A stretch of 64,000 nt of DNA from Roseateles sp. XES5 (GTDB lineage: Bacteria; Pseudomonadota; Alphaproteobacteria; Rhizobiales; Rhizobiaceae). Shown here one piece after another: positions 48,047 through 57,288 of this stretch; the first letter of the stretch is position 1, and each line of letters starts with the position of its first letter. A program made the translations under genes and the position numbers. The notes under the pieces are model-generated. The model saw nothing but the letters and a program-made list of their open reading frames with translations, ran no database searches and was not told the origin of the DNA. The stretch spans positions 868,001 through 932,000 of the forward strand of contig NZ_CP084752.1 in NCBI RefSeq assembly GCF_020535545.1, read 5' to 3'.

Positions 48047-48466
48047 TCAGGTCAGGGCGAGCCAGACGCCGAGCCAGACCCACAGCAGCATGACGACCAG
48101 CAGCCCGGCGATGAAGAGCGGGCGGCGATAGCGCAGGCGATTGCTGGTAACATGCACATAGGCATGGGCATAGCGCAGCGCCACGAACAGCCAGCCGCCG
48201 GCAACGGTCACGGGATTGTCGGCATCGACGAGATAGAGAAGGATGCTGACGGCATAGAACAGCACCGGCAGCTCGAACTGGTTGGCGATGGCGTTCTTGA
48301 CGATGAGGCTTTCGGCCGGCTCCTCGCGGTTTTCGCGGAACTGCTCGGGGCGTACGCGCCCATCCCGGACCGCGCCCATGCGGCGCGAGGAGAGCAGCAA
48401 ATAGAGGCAGAAGACGAGCGCGACATGCGCGATCATCGGCCAGATCGTGGCTTCCGTGGGAGACAT
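48047..48466 (-). CDS. MAPEG-family membrane protein
   Basis: A 139-residue membrane protein with four hydrophobic segments, starting MSPTEATIWPMIAHVALVFC then LYLLLSSRRMGA. The MAPEG pattern is seen in NREEPAESLIVKNAIANQFE, LPVLFYAVSILLYLV and ALRYAHAYVHVTSNRLRYRR. The family includes glutathione-linked and eicosanoid enzymes, but bacterial roles are mostly unknown. ATG 48466 has AGGA 5 bases upstream; ATG 48472 is possible. Confidence 0.85.
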   Translation of the reverse strand: MSPTEATIWPMIAHVALVFCLYLLLSSRRMGAVRDGRVRPEQFRENREEPAESLIVKNAIANQFELPVLFYAVSILLYLVDADNPVTVAGGWLFVALRYAHAYVHVTSNRLRYRRPLFIAGLLVVMLLWVWLGVWLALT

Positions 48467-48557
48467 GTTCATCCTTGGGCTTTGCGTTTCAGGCCCTTGC
48501 ATAGGTGTTTCCGGCCGAAGCCTCAACCGGAAACACCCTGGCCCGCACGCCCGAGGC

Positions 48558-48917
48558 TTACTGCGGCGTCAGCACCTCCGTGCCGGAGCCGTCCTTGCCG
48601 CTGATCGTCCAGGCGCCGTGCAGCGTGCCGTCGCTCTTGACCTCGTAGACGACGAGGCCGACCGCATCGCCCAGCACATAGGCGGCCGCGAAGGCGTTGT
48701 CGTAGAGCATGCAGATGCCGTTGGACGTGGTGGAGCCGGTGCTCCATTCGATGGAGCAGGTCGTCTCGCTGGTCAGCGCGATCGTCGCCGTGCCGCCATA
48801 GGTCGAACCGTCGAGATTCGTGCCTTCAACGTCATAGGTGCCGGCATTGACGGTCTGCGCATGCGCAGGCGCAATCAGCCCCAGGCCCAGAAGGGCCGCA
48901 GCCAATATCTTCTTCAT
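48558..48917 (-). CDS. Small exported protein, 119 aa
   Basis: Signal peptide MKKILAAALLGLGLIAPAHA. The mature part is Thr/Gly/Ser-rich and beta-like: VNAGTYDVEGTNLDGSTYGG, TTCSIEWSTGSTTSNGICML and VVYEVKSDGTLHGAWTISGK, with two Cys. ATG 48917 follows GGGGGA. Family not recognised. Confidence 0.75.
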   Translation of the reverse strand: MKKILAAALLGLGLIAPAHAQTVNAGTYDVEGTNLDGSTYGGTATIALTSETTCSIEWSTGSTTSNGICMLYDNAFAAAYVLGDAVGLVVYEVKSDGTLHGAWTISGKDGSGTEVLTPQ

Positions 48918-49005
48918 GAATATCCCCCAGATAACCGGCGAGATTGCCGGCGCCGCATAGTAGCGCATGCCGGGTAAAACGGAACTGGAATCACATATGC
49001 GTGAA

Positions 49006-49034
49006 AACGAAAATGCCCGGCAAAGCCGGGCATT
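49006..49034 (-). terminator. Terminator of guaB
   Basis: AATGCCCGGC (49012-49021) pairs perfectly with GCCGGGCATT (49025-49034), loop AAA; on the minus strand it is followed by TTCGTTTT. It begins 30 bases after the guaB stop. Confidence 0.85.
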
Positions 49035-49063
49035 CCGAAGGGTTTGCGATGCCGTGGAACCGC

Positions 49064-50572
49064 TCAGAGGGCGCCCGGATAGTTCGGGCTCTCGCGGGTG
49101 ATCGTCACGTCGTGGGCGTGGCTTTCGCGCAGGCCCGCGCCGGAGATGCGCACGAAGGTGGCCTTCTCCTGGTAATCCCTGATGTCCTTGCCGCCGACAT
49201 AGCCCATGGAGGCCCGCAGGCCACCGGCCATCTGGTAGACGATGGCGACCATGGAGCCCTTGTAGGGCACGCGGCCTTCGATGCCCTCGGGCACCAGCTT
49301 GTCCGCGTTGGGGTTGGTGGTCTCGTCGTTTTCCTGGAAGTAGCGGTCGGCCGAGCCGGCCTTCATCGCACCGATGGAGCCCATGCCGCGGTAGCTCTTG
49401 TAGCTGCGGCCCTGGTAGAGGATGACCTCGCCCGGGGCTTCCTCGGTACCGGCGAACATGCCGCCCATCATCACGGCGCCAGCGCCGGCGGCGATGGCCT
49501 TGGAGATGTCACCCGAGTAGCGGATACCGCCGTCGGCGATCAGGGGCACGCCCGTGCCCTTGAGCGCGGTGGCCACATAGTCGATGGCGGTGATCTGGGG
49601 CACGCCCACACCGGCCACGATGCGGGTGGTGCAGATGGAGCCCGGGCCGATGCCGACCTTGACGCCGTCCGCACCCGCTTCGATCAGCGCCTGCGTGCCG
49701 CCGGCCGTCGCGACGTTGCCGGCCATGACGCGCACCGAGTTGGACAGCTTCTTCACGCGGGTGACGGCATCGAGCACGCGCTGGGAATGGCCATGCGCGG
49801 TGTCGACGACCAGAAGGTCGACGCCGGCGTCGATGAGGCGCTCGGCGCGCTCGAAGCCGTCATCGCCGACGGAGATGGCGGCGGCGGCGCGAAGGCGGCC
49901 CTGCGCATCCTTGGAGGCATTGGGGTTGAGCTGCGACTTCTCGATGTCCTTGACCGTGATGAGGCCGACGCAGCGGCCGTCGCCGTCCACCACCAGCAGC
50001 TTCTCGATGCGGTGGCGATGCAGGAGGCGCTTGGCTTCCTGCTGGTCGACCGTTTCCTTCACCGTGATGAGGTTTTCCCGCGTCATCAGCTCATAGATCT
50101 TCTGCGCCGGATCGGAGGCGAAGCGCACGTCGCGGTTGGTCAGGATGCCGACGAGGCGGCCCGCCTTGGCGTTGCCGCCGTTCTCGACGACCGGGATGCC
50201 GGAAATGCCGTGCGCCTTCATCAGCGACAGTGCATCGGCGAGCGTGGCGTCGGGGCCGATCGTCACGGGATTGACGACCATGCCGCTCTCGAACTTCTTG
50301 ACCTGGCGGACTTCCTCGGCCTGCTCGACGGGCGTCAGGTTGCGGTGGATGACGCCGAGGCCGCCGGCCTGCGCCATGGCGATGGCAAGGCGGCTTTCCG
50401 TGACCGTGTCCATCGCGGAGGACAGGATCGGCAGGTTCAGCTCGAAATCGTGGGCGATGCGGGTCGCGATGTTCGTCTGACCCGGCATGACCTCGGAGTG
50501 GCCGGGCTGCAGGAGAACGTCGTCGAAGGTCAGGGCTTCGAGACCGGTTGCGGTTTCAATGATGCGCGCCAT
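49064..50572 (-). CDS. guaB: Inosine-5'-monophosphate dehydrogenase, mosaic sequence
   Basis: Converts IMP to XMP, the committed step of GMP synthesis. The 502-residue product starts [20 protein letters not shown], has two CBS domains (about 95-205) and the active-site loop GSICTTR with Cys314. Residues 1 to about 310 and about 451-502 ([20 protein letters not shown]) are rhizobial in type. The block about 311-450 reads [60 protein letters not shown] and [11 protein letters not shown], resembling Comamonadaceae; rhizobial GuaB as I recall it has VPQLAAIMSAVQAA, GSLLAGTDESPGEVYLYQ and PVSGVLHQLAGG. The frame is intact. ATG 50572 is preferred over upstream starts. Confidence 0.95.
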   Translation of the reverse strand: MARIIETATGLEALTFDDVLLQPGHSEVMPGQTNIATRIAHDFELNLPILSSAMDTVTESRLAIAMAQAGGLGVIHRNLTPVEQAEEVRQVKKFESGMVVNPVTIGPDATLADALSLMKAHGISGIPVVENGGNAKAGRLVGILTNRDVRFASDPAQKIYELMTRENLITVKETVDQQEAKRLLHRHRIEKLLVVDGDGRCVGLITVKDIEKSQLNPNASKDAQGRLRAAAAISVGDDGFERAERLIDAGVDLLVVDTAHGHSQRVLDAVTRVKKLSNSVRVMAGNVATAGGTQALIEAGADGVKVGIGPGSICTTRIVAGVGVPQITAIDYVATALKGTGVPLIADGGIRYSGDISKAIAAGAGAVMMGGMFAGTEEAPGEVILYQGRSYKSYRGMGSIGAMKAGSADRYFQENDETTNPNADKLVPEGIEGRVPYKGSMVAIVYQMAGGLRASMGYVGGKDIRDYQEKATFVRISGAGLRESHAHDVTITRESPNYPGAL

Positions 50573-50848
50573 GGGCCAAGTTCCTTTAAGGTAAAGCTCA
50601 CGCACCAAGGGGGACATTGGGAGTGGTCCGCCTCGGTCGCTTGCAAGAAATTCTTGGAAGTTGGCGAGGGCTGGTAACACGTTCATGACGGGTTGGGAAT
50701 AGCAAAAAGGCCGCAAACGCATCCGGCGGCCTGCTTGTGGACAAGCACGAAGCGGCAAGGCCCCTCGCCCCGCCGCCGCAACCGTCTTCCCGCAGGCGGA
50801 GAAAAGGTGCGCCTTCAGGATGAGGGGCAAACGCGAAAAACGCGCGGC

Positions 50849-51847
50849 TCAGATATCGAACTGATAGCTCACCGGCACGAAGCGATAGCCCTCGCCCGCC
50901 TTCTCCACGAAGCCGGCGGCGGGGAACGGCATATGGTAGCCGATGAAGGCGAGCCGGTCGGTGGCGAGCATGTCGAACACCTTCTTGCGCGTTGCGGCCG
51001 CCTGCGCCTTGTCCATGTCGAAGCGCACCTCCCAGTCCGGCCGCTGCAAGGACAGGACGAAATGGTTCGCGGTATCGGCCGTCAGCATCAGCGCCTTGCC
51101 CTCCGATTCGACGCGGAAGATCATGTGGCCCGGCGAATGGCCGAAGGCATTGAGGCCTGTGATACCGGGCACGACCGTGCCCTCGTCCTCGATGAAGGCC
51201 AGCTTTTCGGCGAGCGGCTGCACCTTGGCGAGCACGCCCTGATGGCCCTGCTCGGCCGGTGTGCCCATGCGCTCGGGATTGACCCAGAAATCGTATTCCG
51301 TGCGGCCGGTGACGTAGCGCGCATTGGGGAAGGCCGGCTTGCCGCCCTCCAGGAGCCCGCCGATATGGTCGCCATGCATATGGGTGAGGACGACGACGGA
51401 GATCTGGTCCGGCGTATAGCCGGCATAGTTGAGGCCTTCGAGAAGGCGGCCCATGCCGGCGTCGCGCCCGCCCTCGCCCATGCCCGTATCGAACAGCACG
51501 ACCTCGGAACCTGTATCGACCAGCGCCGGCGTGAAGCTGTTGACGAAGCTGTCGGCGGGCAGGAAGTTTTCCGTCAGCAGCGCGCCGACAGCCTCGGCCG
51601 GCTGGTTGGTGCCATAGGTCTCGTTCGGCGCGCCGGCGGCGCGCATGCCGTCGCGCACCGTGAGAATGCGGAAGCTGCCGAGCTTGAAGCTGCGGGTTTC
51701 GAGGGGGCTTACTCTCATATCGGTGGCATCGCTCCCGGATTGCTGCGCGAAGGCGGCCGCACGGTTCAGCGCCAGCGGCGCGGCCAATGTGGCGGCGCCG
51801 GCGGCAAGAAACAAGGATCGGCGCGAGAGTGTCGAACGGTCTGCCAT
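50849..51847 (-). CDS. MBL-fold metallo-hydrolase with Tat signal
   Basis: A 332-residue metallo-beta-lactamase-fold protein. The leader STLSRRSLFLAAGAATLAAP has the twin-arginine motif, so it is probably periplasmic. Metal ligands are in LTHMHGDHIGGLL, with LFDTGMGEG, NAFGHSPGHMIFR and FIGYHMPFPAAG as further conserved motifs. ATG 51847 (MADRSTLSRRSLF) is chosen; the longer frame is unlike coding DNA. Substrate unknown. It is divergent from the MFS gene. Confidence 0.9.
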   Translation of the reverse strand: MADRSTLSRRSLFLAAGAATLAAPLALNRAAAFAQQSGSDATDMRVSPLETRSFKLGSFRILTVRDGMRAAGAPNETYGTNQPAEAVGALLTENFLPADSFVNSFTPALVDTGSEVVLFDTGMGEGGRDAGMGRLLEGLNYAGYTPDQISVVVLTHMHGDHIGGLLEGGKPAFPNARYVTGRTEYDFWVNPERMGTPAEQGHQGVLAKVQPLAEKLAFIEDEGTVVPGITGLNAFGHSPGHMIFRVESEGKALMLTADTANHFVLSLQRPDWEVRFDMDKAQAAATRKKVFDMLATDRLAFIGYHMPFPAAGFVEKAGEGYRFVPVSYQFDI

Positions 51848-52119
51848 GGATCTCCCTCTTCTCGGTAAGTGCTGCGCGGGCAGCAAAGTGAGTGCTGCGC
51901 GGACAGCAGGATGACACGGCTTCCATCTAGGGCGCGTCACGATCCGGTCCCGCCCCATCACGGGCTTGTGATCCTTGAGGCCAATCCTCACGATTTGACA
52001 GATGGCAGAGACGGGCGCAGAAGACGGGCAGCCCACCCACGGGTTTGCGCCCCTTCCGGATGCCGGAACGCCAGGCGCCCTGCCGGAATTGCTCCTGGAC
52101 CTCGCACTGCGATTTGCCG

Positions 52120-53529
52120 ATGAACCGTATCGTTCCCCTCATCCTTGCCGTCGCGCTCTTCATGGAGCAGATGGATTCGACCGTCATCGCCACCTCGCTG
52201 CCGGCGATCGCCGCCGATCTCGGCGTGGGGCCGATCACGCTGAAGCTGGCGCTGACCTCCTACATGGTCTCGCTCGCCACCTTCATACCGCTGAGCGGCT
52301 GGATGGCGGACCGGTTCGGGGCAAAGCGCATCTTCCGCCTCGCCATCCTCGTCTTCGTCGCCGGATCGCTTCTCTGCGCCGTCGCCGACAGCCTCGTCGG
52401 CTTCGTCGTCTCCCGCTTCCTGCAGGGCATGGGCGGGGCGATGATGACACCCGTCGCCCGTCTCGTGCTGGTGCGCTCCACCTCGCGCTCCGAACTCGTC
52501 TCCGCCATGGCGCTGCTGACCATTCCCGCCCTGGTCGGCCCGCTTGCCGGTCCGCCGCTCGGCGGCTTCATCACCACCTATTTCTCCTGGCACTGGATCT
52601 TTCTCATCAACGTGCCGGTCGGCATCGCCGGCTACATCCTCTCCGGCATCCACCTGCCGGAAATCCGCGCCGCCGCGCCGCCGCCGCTCGACTGGCTCGG
52701 CTTCGCGCTCAGCGCCGTCGCCGCCTCCGGCACGATGTTCGGCCTTTCGGTGGTGAGCCTGCCCGCCCTGCCGCCGGTCATCGGCGTCGTCGCGACCGCC
52801 ATCGGCCTTCTTTGCGGCGTGCTCTATGTGCGCCATGCCCGGCGTCACCCGACGCCGCTGCTCGACCTGAAGCTCTTCCACGACAGCGCGTTTCGGGCCG
52901 CCGCCATCGGCGGCACACTGTTCCGCATCTCCGTCGGCGCCGTGCCCTTCCTGATGCCGCTGATGCTGCAGGTCGGCTTCGGCCTCTCGCCCTTCCAGTC
53001 CGGCCTCGTCACCTTCACCGGCGCGGTCGGGGCCATCACCACGAAATTCATCGCCAAGCGGGTGCTGACCGTCGCCGGTTTCCGCACGACGCTGATCATC
53101 GCCGCCATCTGCGGCGCGGCGCTGACCTTCGTCAACGGCCTCTTCACGCCCGCCACGCCCTTCTGGTTCATGGCCGGCGTGCTGCTGGTCGCGGGCTTTG
53201 CCCGCTCCTTCTTCTTCACCAGCGTCAACGCGCTCTCCTTCGCCGACATCCCGGATGCGGATGCCAGCAAGGCGACGTCGATGAGCGCCGTGCTTCAGCA
53301 GATCAGCCTCGCCATGGGCGTCGCCGTCGCCGGTGCGATCCTCGAGATCGAGACCACGCTCACCGGCTCACCGCTGGAATTGAAGGACTTCCAGATCGCC
53401 TTCATGATCATCTCCGCCCTGACGCTGCTGGCGGTCCTGCCCTTCCTCGCCATGGCCAAAAACGCCGGCGCCACCGTCTCCGGCCACCGGATGGCAACGG
53501 GGGAAGAGGAAACGGCGGCGGTGAAGTAG
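52120..53529 (+). CDS. MFS transporter, DHA2 (14-TM) drug-export type
   Basis: A 469-residue membrane protein. The first segment contains VPLILAVALFMEQMDSTVIA then TSLPAIAADL, motif A is GWMADRFGAKRIF and motif C-like PALVGPLAGPPLGGFI, as in EmrB-type exporters. At least twelve hydrophobic segments are seen. ATG 52120 (MNRIVPLILAVALFMEQ) is chosen. An exporter of toxic compounds is likely; no membrane-fusion partner is adjacent. A CRISPR array starts 32 bases after the stop. Confidence 0.92.
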   Translation: MNRIVPLILAVALFMEQMDSTVIATSLPAIAADLGVGPITLKLALTSYMVSLATFIPLSGWMADRFGAKRIFRLAILVFVAGSLLCAVADSLVGFVVSRFLQGMGGAMMTPVARLVLVRSTSRSELVSAMALLTIPALVGPLAGPPLGGFITTYFSWHWIFLINVPVGIAGYILSGIHLPEIRAAAPPPLDWLGFALSAVAASGTMFGLSVVSLPALPPVIGVVATAIGLLCGVLYVRHARRHPTPLLDLKLFHDSAFRAAAIGGTLFRISVGAVPFLMPLMLQVGFGLSPFQSGLVTFTGAVGAITTKFIAKRVLTVAGFRTTLIIAAICGAALTFVNGLFTPATPFWFMAGVLLVAGFARSFFFTSVNALSFADIPDADASKATSMSAVLQQISLAMGVAVAGAILEIETTLTGSPLELKDFQIAFMIISALTLLAVLPFLAMAKNAGATVSGHRMATGEEETAAVK

Positions 53530-53560
53530 CCCCGCACGTCAAGAATTCGCACGCTAACCG

Positions 53561-53854
53561 CGCCCCATCCAGGCTTCCGTGCGGCGGCGGAGCCCGGAAC
53601 ATGGCGATGAGCTCGGGCACATTGACGTTTCTATCCACGCCTCTGGGAGGAGGCGGCCCACGATGCCCAGGAAGCCCGAGTACCAGTAGCCGTTTCTATC
53701 CACGCCTCCGTGAGGAAGCGACCGGCCGCGTGTTCGACCGCGACGGCCTCCAGGGCGTTTCTATCCACGCCTCCGTGCGGAGACGACCCCGTCCTCCTCG
53801 GAGAGGACCAGCTTCTTGCCGGTGTTACTATCTACGCCTCCGTGCGGAGGCGAC
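53561..53854 (-). CRISPR. Orphan type I-C-like CRISPR mini-array, 5 repeats and 4 spacers
   Basis: Four 31-base repeats lie at 53627-53657, 53692-53722, 53757-53787 and 53824-53854, separated by spacers of 34, 34 and 36 bases. A fifth, decayed copy at 53561-53591 fits the register with a 35-base spacer. On the plus strand a repeat begins GTTTCTATCCACGCCTCCGT; the reverse complement (GTCGCCTCC ... GTGGATAGAAAC, with a GCCTCCG/CGGAGGC stem) resembles type I-C repeats ending GTGGATTGAAAC. Transcription would be on the minus strand, which puts the decayed copy at the trailer end, as expected. The repeat at 53824 also has two changes. No cas genes occur in the window, so activity needs cas genes elsewhere. 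Confidence 0.85.
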
Positions 53855-54142
53855 CTCGGCTTGTCTAACGCATTGTTTGAATGGAGAAAAGGCGGGCGGC
53901 GGCGCGAAGCTCTGGCGGTGGGGGTAGTGTTTGCCAGTGTCGGGTGTCCCTGCGGGAGTGCTGCGCAACGATTTCAACGGGTTCCCGTTGGTGCGACCCT
54001 GCCGGGGATCGGCGGCACGCTTTGGGTTCGCACCGTCGTGGGGGATGGAACATTGCTGCCGTGGCGGAGGCGTGGGTAGGCTGCATTCGTAAATGAAGAC
54101 GGCAGGGCCGGCAGGGCCTCCGTCTTCCCCGCGACGCGCCCG
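53855..54142. other. Gene-free interval after the CRISPR array
   Basis: No credible gene. If the array is read on the minus strand, the leader would be in the first 100-200 bases here (TTGTCTAACGCATTGTTTGA is AT-richer), but no promoter can be assigned. Confidence 0.4.
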
Positions 54143-54526
54143 TCACTCCGCCTTTTCGCAAACGGCGGCCAGCTTGTTGCCATCGGGATCGCGGACGAAG
54201 GCCGCATAGAAATTGGCGTGGAACGGCCGCAGGCCCGGTGCACCCTCGTCCATGCCCTTCGCCGCAAGGGCGGCGGCATGGAAGGCGTCGACGGCGGCGC
54301 GGTTGGGGGCGACGAGAGCGATGGTGACGCCGTTGCCGAAGGTGGCGGGTTCGCGGTTGAAGGGTTCCACCACCCAGAAGCGGCAGCGCACGTCATCGTC
54401 CGCCGAATAGCCGATCTCGCCGGGCGCTTCCTTCTGCCGCCGGTAGCCGACACACGGCAGGACGGCATCGTAGAAACGGCCGGCGGCCTCGAGATCGTTC
54501 GTGCCGACGGTGGTGTAGAGCAGCAT
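54143..54526 (-). CDS. VOC-family (glyoxalase/bleomycin-resistance-like) protein
   Basis: A 127-residue protein of the vicinal-oxygen-chelate fold: LYTTVGTNDLEAAGRFYDAV, FWVVEPFNREPATFGNGVTI and FYAAFVRDPDGNKLAAVCE. The DPDGN motif is typical. The start overlaps the rlmE stop by one base (TGATG), so the two are coupled. Substrate unknown. Confidence 0.88.
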   Translation of the reverse strand: MLLYTTVGTNDLEAAGRFYDAVLPCVGYRRQKEAPGEIGYSADDDVRCRFWVVEPFNREPATFGNGVTIALVAPNRAAVDAFHAAALAAKGMDEGAPGLRPFHANFYAAFVRDPDGNKLAAVCEKAE

Positions 54527-55257
54527 CAGGCGTCCTCGCCCGCTTCCGCCGCCTCTTCCCTTGCCTTGCGGCCCTTGAAGCCCTTGGCGAGCAGGAACAT
54601 TTCCACCGATTCGGCGCGCGAGGCGCCGGGCTTCACATGGATGACCTGCTTGAAATTCTGCTTGAGCATGTTGAGCAGCTCACGCTCCGTGCCGCCCTGG
54701 AAGGTTTTCGCCAGGAAATGCCCGCCTTCCGCCAAGACCTCGACGGCGAAATGCGCGGCGACCTCGCACAGATGCATGGTGCGCAGATGGTCCGTCTGGC
54801 GGTGGCCGGTGGTGGGCGCGGCCATGTCGGAGATCACGAGGTTCGGCGTGCCGCCGACCGCGTCGATGAGGTTCTGCGGCGCGGCGGGATCGAGGAAATC
54901 CATCTGGAGGATGCGCACGCCGGGCAGCGGATCCATCTCCAGGAAGTCGATGGCGGCGACGCGCGGGTCGGCATCCGTCGAATCGGTCACCTTGGCGGCG
55001 ATCTGCGACCAGCTTCCGGGCGCCGCGCCAAGGTCGATGATGCGCCGGGCACCCGAAAGGATGTTGTGCTTCTCGTCGATCTCCAGCAGCTTGAACGCCG
55101 CGCGGGCGCGGTAGCCTTCCAGCTTCGCGCGCTGCACATAGGGATCGTTGATATGGCGCTCGAGCCAGCGGCGCGAGGAGGCCTTCAGCTTGCCCTTCTT
55201 GACCTTTTGGCCGAGCTTGCGGCCGCTGCGGTTGCCGCCGATGGGGGGCTTGGTCAT
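54526..55257 (-). CDS. rlmE: 23S rRNA (uridine(2552)-2'-O)-methyltransferase RlmE
   Basis: RrmJ/FtsJ-type enzyme methylating U2552 in the A-loop. The 243-residue product has a basic N-terminus ([20 protein letters not shown]), SAM motif [18 protein letters not shown] and the K-D-K-E type residues ([47 protein letters not shown]). ATG 55257 overlaps the ppx stop by one base. It lies between the ppx/gppA and VOC genes in one operon; ppx-rlmE pairing is common in rhizobia. Confidence 0.95.
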   Translation of the reverse strand: MTKPPIGGNRSGRKLGQKVKKGKLKASSRRWLERHINDPYVQRAKLEGYRARAAFKLLEIDEKHNILSGARRIIDLGAAPGSWSQIAAKVTDSTDADPRVAAIDFLEMDPLPGVRILQMDFLDPAAPQNLIDAVGGTPNLVISDMAAPTTGHRQTDHLRTMHLCEVAAHFAVEVLAEGGHFLAKTFQGGTERELLNMLKQNFKQVIHVKPGASRAESVEMFLLAKGFKGRKAREEAAEAGEDA

Positions 55258-56795
55258 CACGCCTGTCCTTCGGATTTGACCGTATTGCGGTGGCCGCCGC
55301 GCTGGTTGCGGCGGTGGCGGCCGCGGCGCCAGACGCCGTCGTCGGCCATCATGTCGGTGAGCAGGCCCTCGCGCAAGCCGCGGTCGGCAACGCGCATGCG
55401 GCGCGACGGCCAGCGTTTGCGGATCGCCTCCAGGATGGCGCAGCCGGCAAGCACGAGATCCGCCCTGTCAGGCCCGATGCAGGGATTGGCCGCACGGGCC
55501 GAAAAATCCCAGGAGAGAAGCCGTGCCTGCATGGCCGTCACCTCGTCGTCCGACAGCCAGACGCCGTCGACGCGGCGGCGGTCATAACGCGGCAGGTCGA
55601 GATGCACGCCGGCGAGCGTCGTCACGGTGCCGGATGTGCCGATGAGATGGAAATCCTCCGGCGCGTGCACGAGTTCGCCGGGGCAATCGAAGGCGGCCAG
55701 CATGCCTTCCACTTCCGAGACCATGCCCGCGAAGCTTTCCGGCGTCACATCGCGCCCGCCATGGCGCTCGGAGAGCGTGACGACGCCGACCGGCAGCGAG
55801 GTCCAGTGGGTGATGTGGTTGGCAAGCCGGCTGGAGCGGTTGTCGCCGATGCGGATGACCGCGATTTCCGACGAGCCGCCGCCGATGTCGAAGAGCACGA
55901 CGGACTTCGCCTCGCGCCCGACCAGCGAGGAGCAGCCGGATACCGCAAGCCGCGCTTCGGTCTCGCGGTTGATGATTTCGAGGTCGAGACCCGTTTCCTC
56001 CCGCACGCGCTCCAGGAAGGCCTCGCCGTTTTCCGCCGCGCGGCAGGCCTCGGTGGCGATGAGGCGGCTGCGTCGGATATTGCGGTTCTTCAGCTTGGCG
56101 GCGCAGATCTTCAGCGCCTCGACGGAGCGATCCATCGCCTCGTCGGAAAGGCGCCCGCTGGCCGCGAGCCCCTCGCCCAGGCGCACGATGCGCGAGAAGG
56201 CATCGACGACGCGGAACTGGCCCGGCCGGGTCGGCTGCGCGATGAGCAGGCGGCAATTGTTGGTGCCGAGGTCGAGCGCCGCATAGAGCGGCGCGTCATA
56301 GCCGTCGCGCTCGGCGGCGCGAGGCATGGAGGCGGGCTCGCGGCGGGGTTCGCTCGCCTGCGGCTGAGGCCGCGCCTCGACGATCTCGACCGCCTGCTGG
56401 ATGATCGTGATATCCGCAAGAGGATGGGCGGGATGCGCGCCGGGCTTCTTGCCACGGTGCTTGCGCCGGTTGCGGCGGCTTTCGCCCTGGCGCTGGTCGT
56501 CACGCGCGGCTTCGCGCTGGCCGACGGGCGCGAGCGGGCGCACGTTTTCCTGCCCGGCGCCTTTGCCACGCCGGCGGCGCTTGTTCTTGCGCGCGGTATC
56601 GCCGCTTGCGGCGGCCTGGGGGCGCTCGGCGGGCGCGGACGAACCGGCCGCCTGGCCTGCGGACGGGGAAACGGCAGAGGGACCTGCGCCCTTCTGCTTG
56701 CCCTTGCGACGGCGCGACCGCTTCGGTCGCCCCGCATCGCCCGCATCTCGCGCCCCGGAAGCAGACGGCTTTTCGCCGTGGTCGGGGTCGTTCAC
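55257..56795 (-). CDS. ppx: Exopolyphosphatase / guanosine pentaphosphatase with long basic N-terminus
   Basis: A 512-residue Ppx/GppA protein that removes phosphate from polyphosphate or pppGpp. The catalytic domain begins near residue 167 ([19 protein letters not shown]) and carries [39 protein letters not shown] and [18 protein letters not shown]. Before it lies about 165 residues of disordered Lys/Arg/Gly/Pro sequence ([49 protein letters not shown]), and the C-terminus is also basic ([11 protein letters not shown]). GTG 56795 is used; a frame to 57008 adds unlikely residues. The extension may bind RNA or polyphosphate (inference). It is the first gene of ppx-rlmE-VOC. Confidence 0.92.
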   Translation of the reverse strand: MNDPDHGEKPSASGARDAGDAGRPKRSRRRKGKQKGAGPSAVSPSAGQAAGSSAPAERPQAAASGDTARKNKRRRRGKGAGQENVRPLAPVGQREAARDDQRQGESRRNRRKHRGKKPGAHPAHPLADITIIQQAVEIVEARPQPQASEPRREPASMPRAAERDGYDAPLYAALDLGTNNCRLLIAQPTRPGQFRVVDAFSRIVRLGEGLAASGRLSDEAMDRSVEALKICAAKLKNRNIRRSRLIATEACRAAENGEAFLERVREETGLDLEIINRETEARLAVSGCSSLVGREAKSVVLFDIGGGSSEIAVIRIGDNRSSRLANHITHWTSLPVGVVTLSERHGGRDVTPESFAGMVSEVEGMLAAFDCPGELVHAPEDFHLIGTSGTVTTLAGVHLDLPRYDRRRVDGVWLSDDEVTAMQARLLSWDFSARAANPCIGPDRADLVLAGCAILEAIRKRWPSRRMRVADRGLREGLLTDMMADDGVWRRGRHRRNQRGGHRNTVKSEGQA

Positions 56796-56964
56796 GTTAC
56801 TGCCTATGGCGCCGCGCAAAGCTGAAAAGCTGCAAGCAGGCGCTCTCTCGATCTTCGTTGGGGCGACATTACCAGCGCCCGGCCCGTTCGCCAAATTCTT
56901 TTTGTGACGGAAGGGCGACAGCAACGGGGACAAATGCCGGATGCATTTTTCCCAAAAAAACCAT

Positions 56965-56992
56965 TTGCATCTCGTCGCCTTTTGTTTATAAG
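56965..56992 (+). promoter_or_regulatory. Promoter of tRNA-Gln
   Basis: TTGCAT (56965-56970), 16-base spacer, TATAAG (56987-56992), 40 bases before the tRNA. Confidence 0.65.
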
Positions 56993-57032
56993 CCCGCCTC
57001 ACAGGCACCGGCTAAACCGGTTTCGCCCCTGC

Positions 57033-57106
57033 TGGGGAATAGTTCAACGGTAGAACGACGGACTCTGACTCCGTTAATCTTGGTTCGAATCCAGGTTCCC
57101 CAGCCA
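57033..57106 (+). tRNA. tRNA-Gln (anticodon CTG)
   Basis: A 74-base tRNA with encoded CCA. The acceptor stem is TGGGGAA / TTCCCCA, discriminator G; the anticodon stem ACGGA/TCCGT encloses the loop CTCTGAC, so the anticodon is CUG (Gln). The T-arm is TTGGTTCGAATCCAG. Its 3' end is the attachment site of the island that follows. Confidence 0.97.
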
Positions 57107-57288
57107 GCTTCTTTTTAACTCACTGAAACCGCTCAAATGCCTCACGCCAACTTTGGCGGGTACGTGCATTTTGCTACAATCCACCGCTACTACTCCAATA
57201 TCGGCTTTGCTTCCTATAGTTTCCTGGCCAGTCGGCTGCGATGACTAGGGCTTCATTAGACCGGCCCTGGGATAAGTGAGGGAGTCAC

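Noticed and set aside
53788..53823. CRISPR spacers as part of a real coding gene
   Set aside because: The repeats interrupt any protein reading with regular 31-base units; open frames in spacers fit capture from coding DNA.
52002..53927. 641-codon frame overlapping the MFS gene and CRISPR array
   Set aside because: It is a different frame of the transporter, Arg/His-rich, and translates CRISPR repeats at its end.
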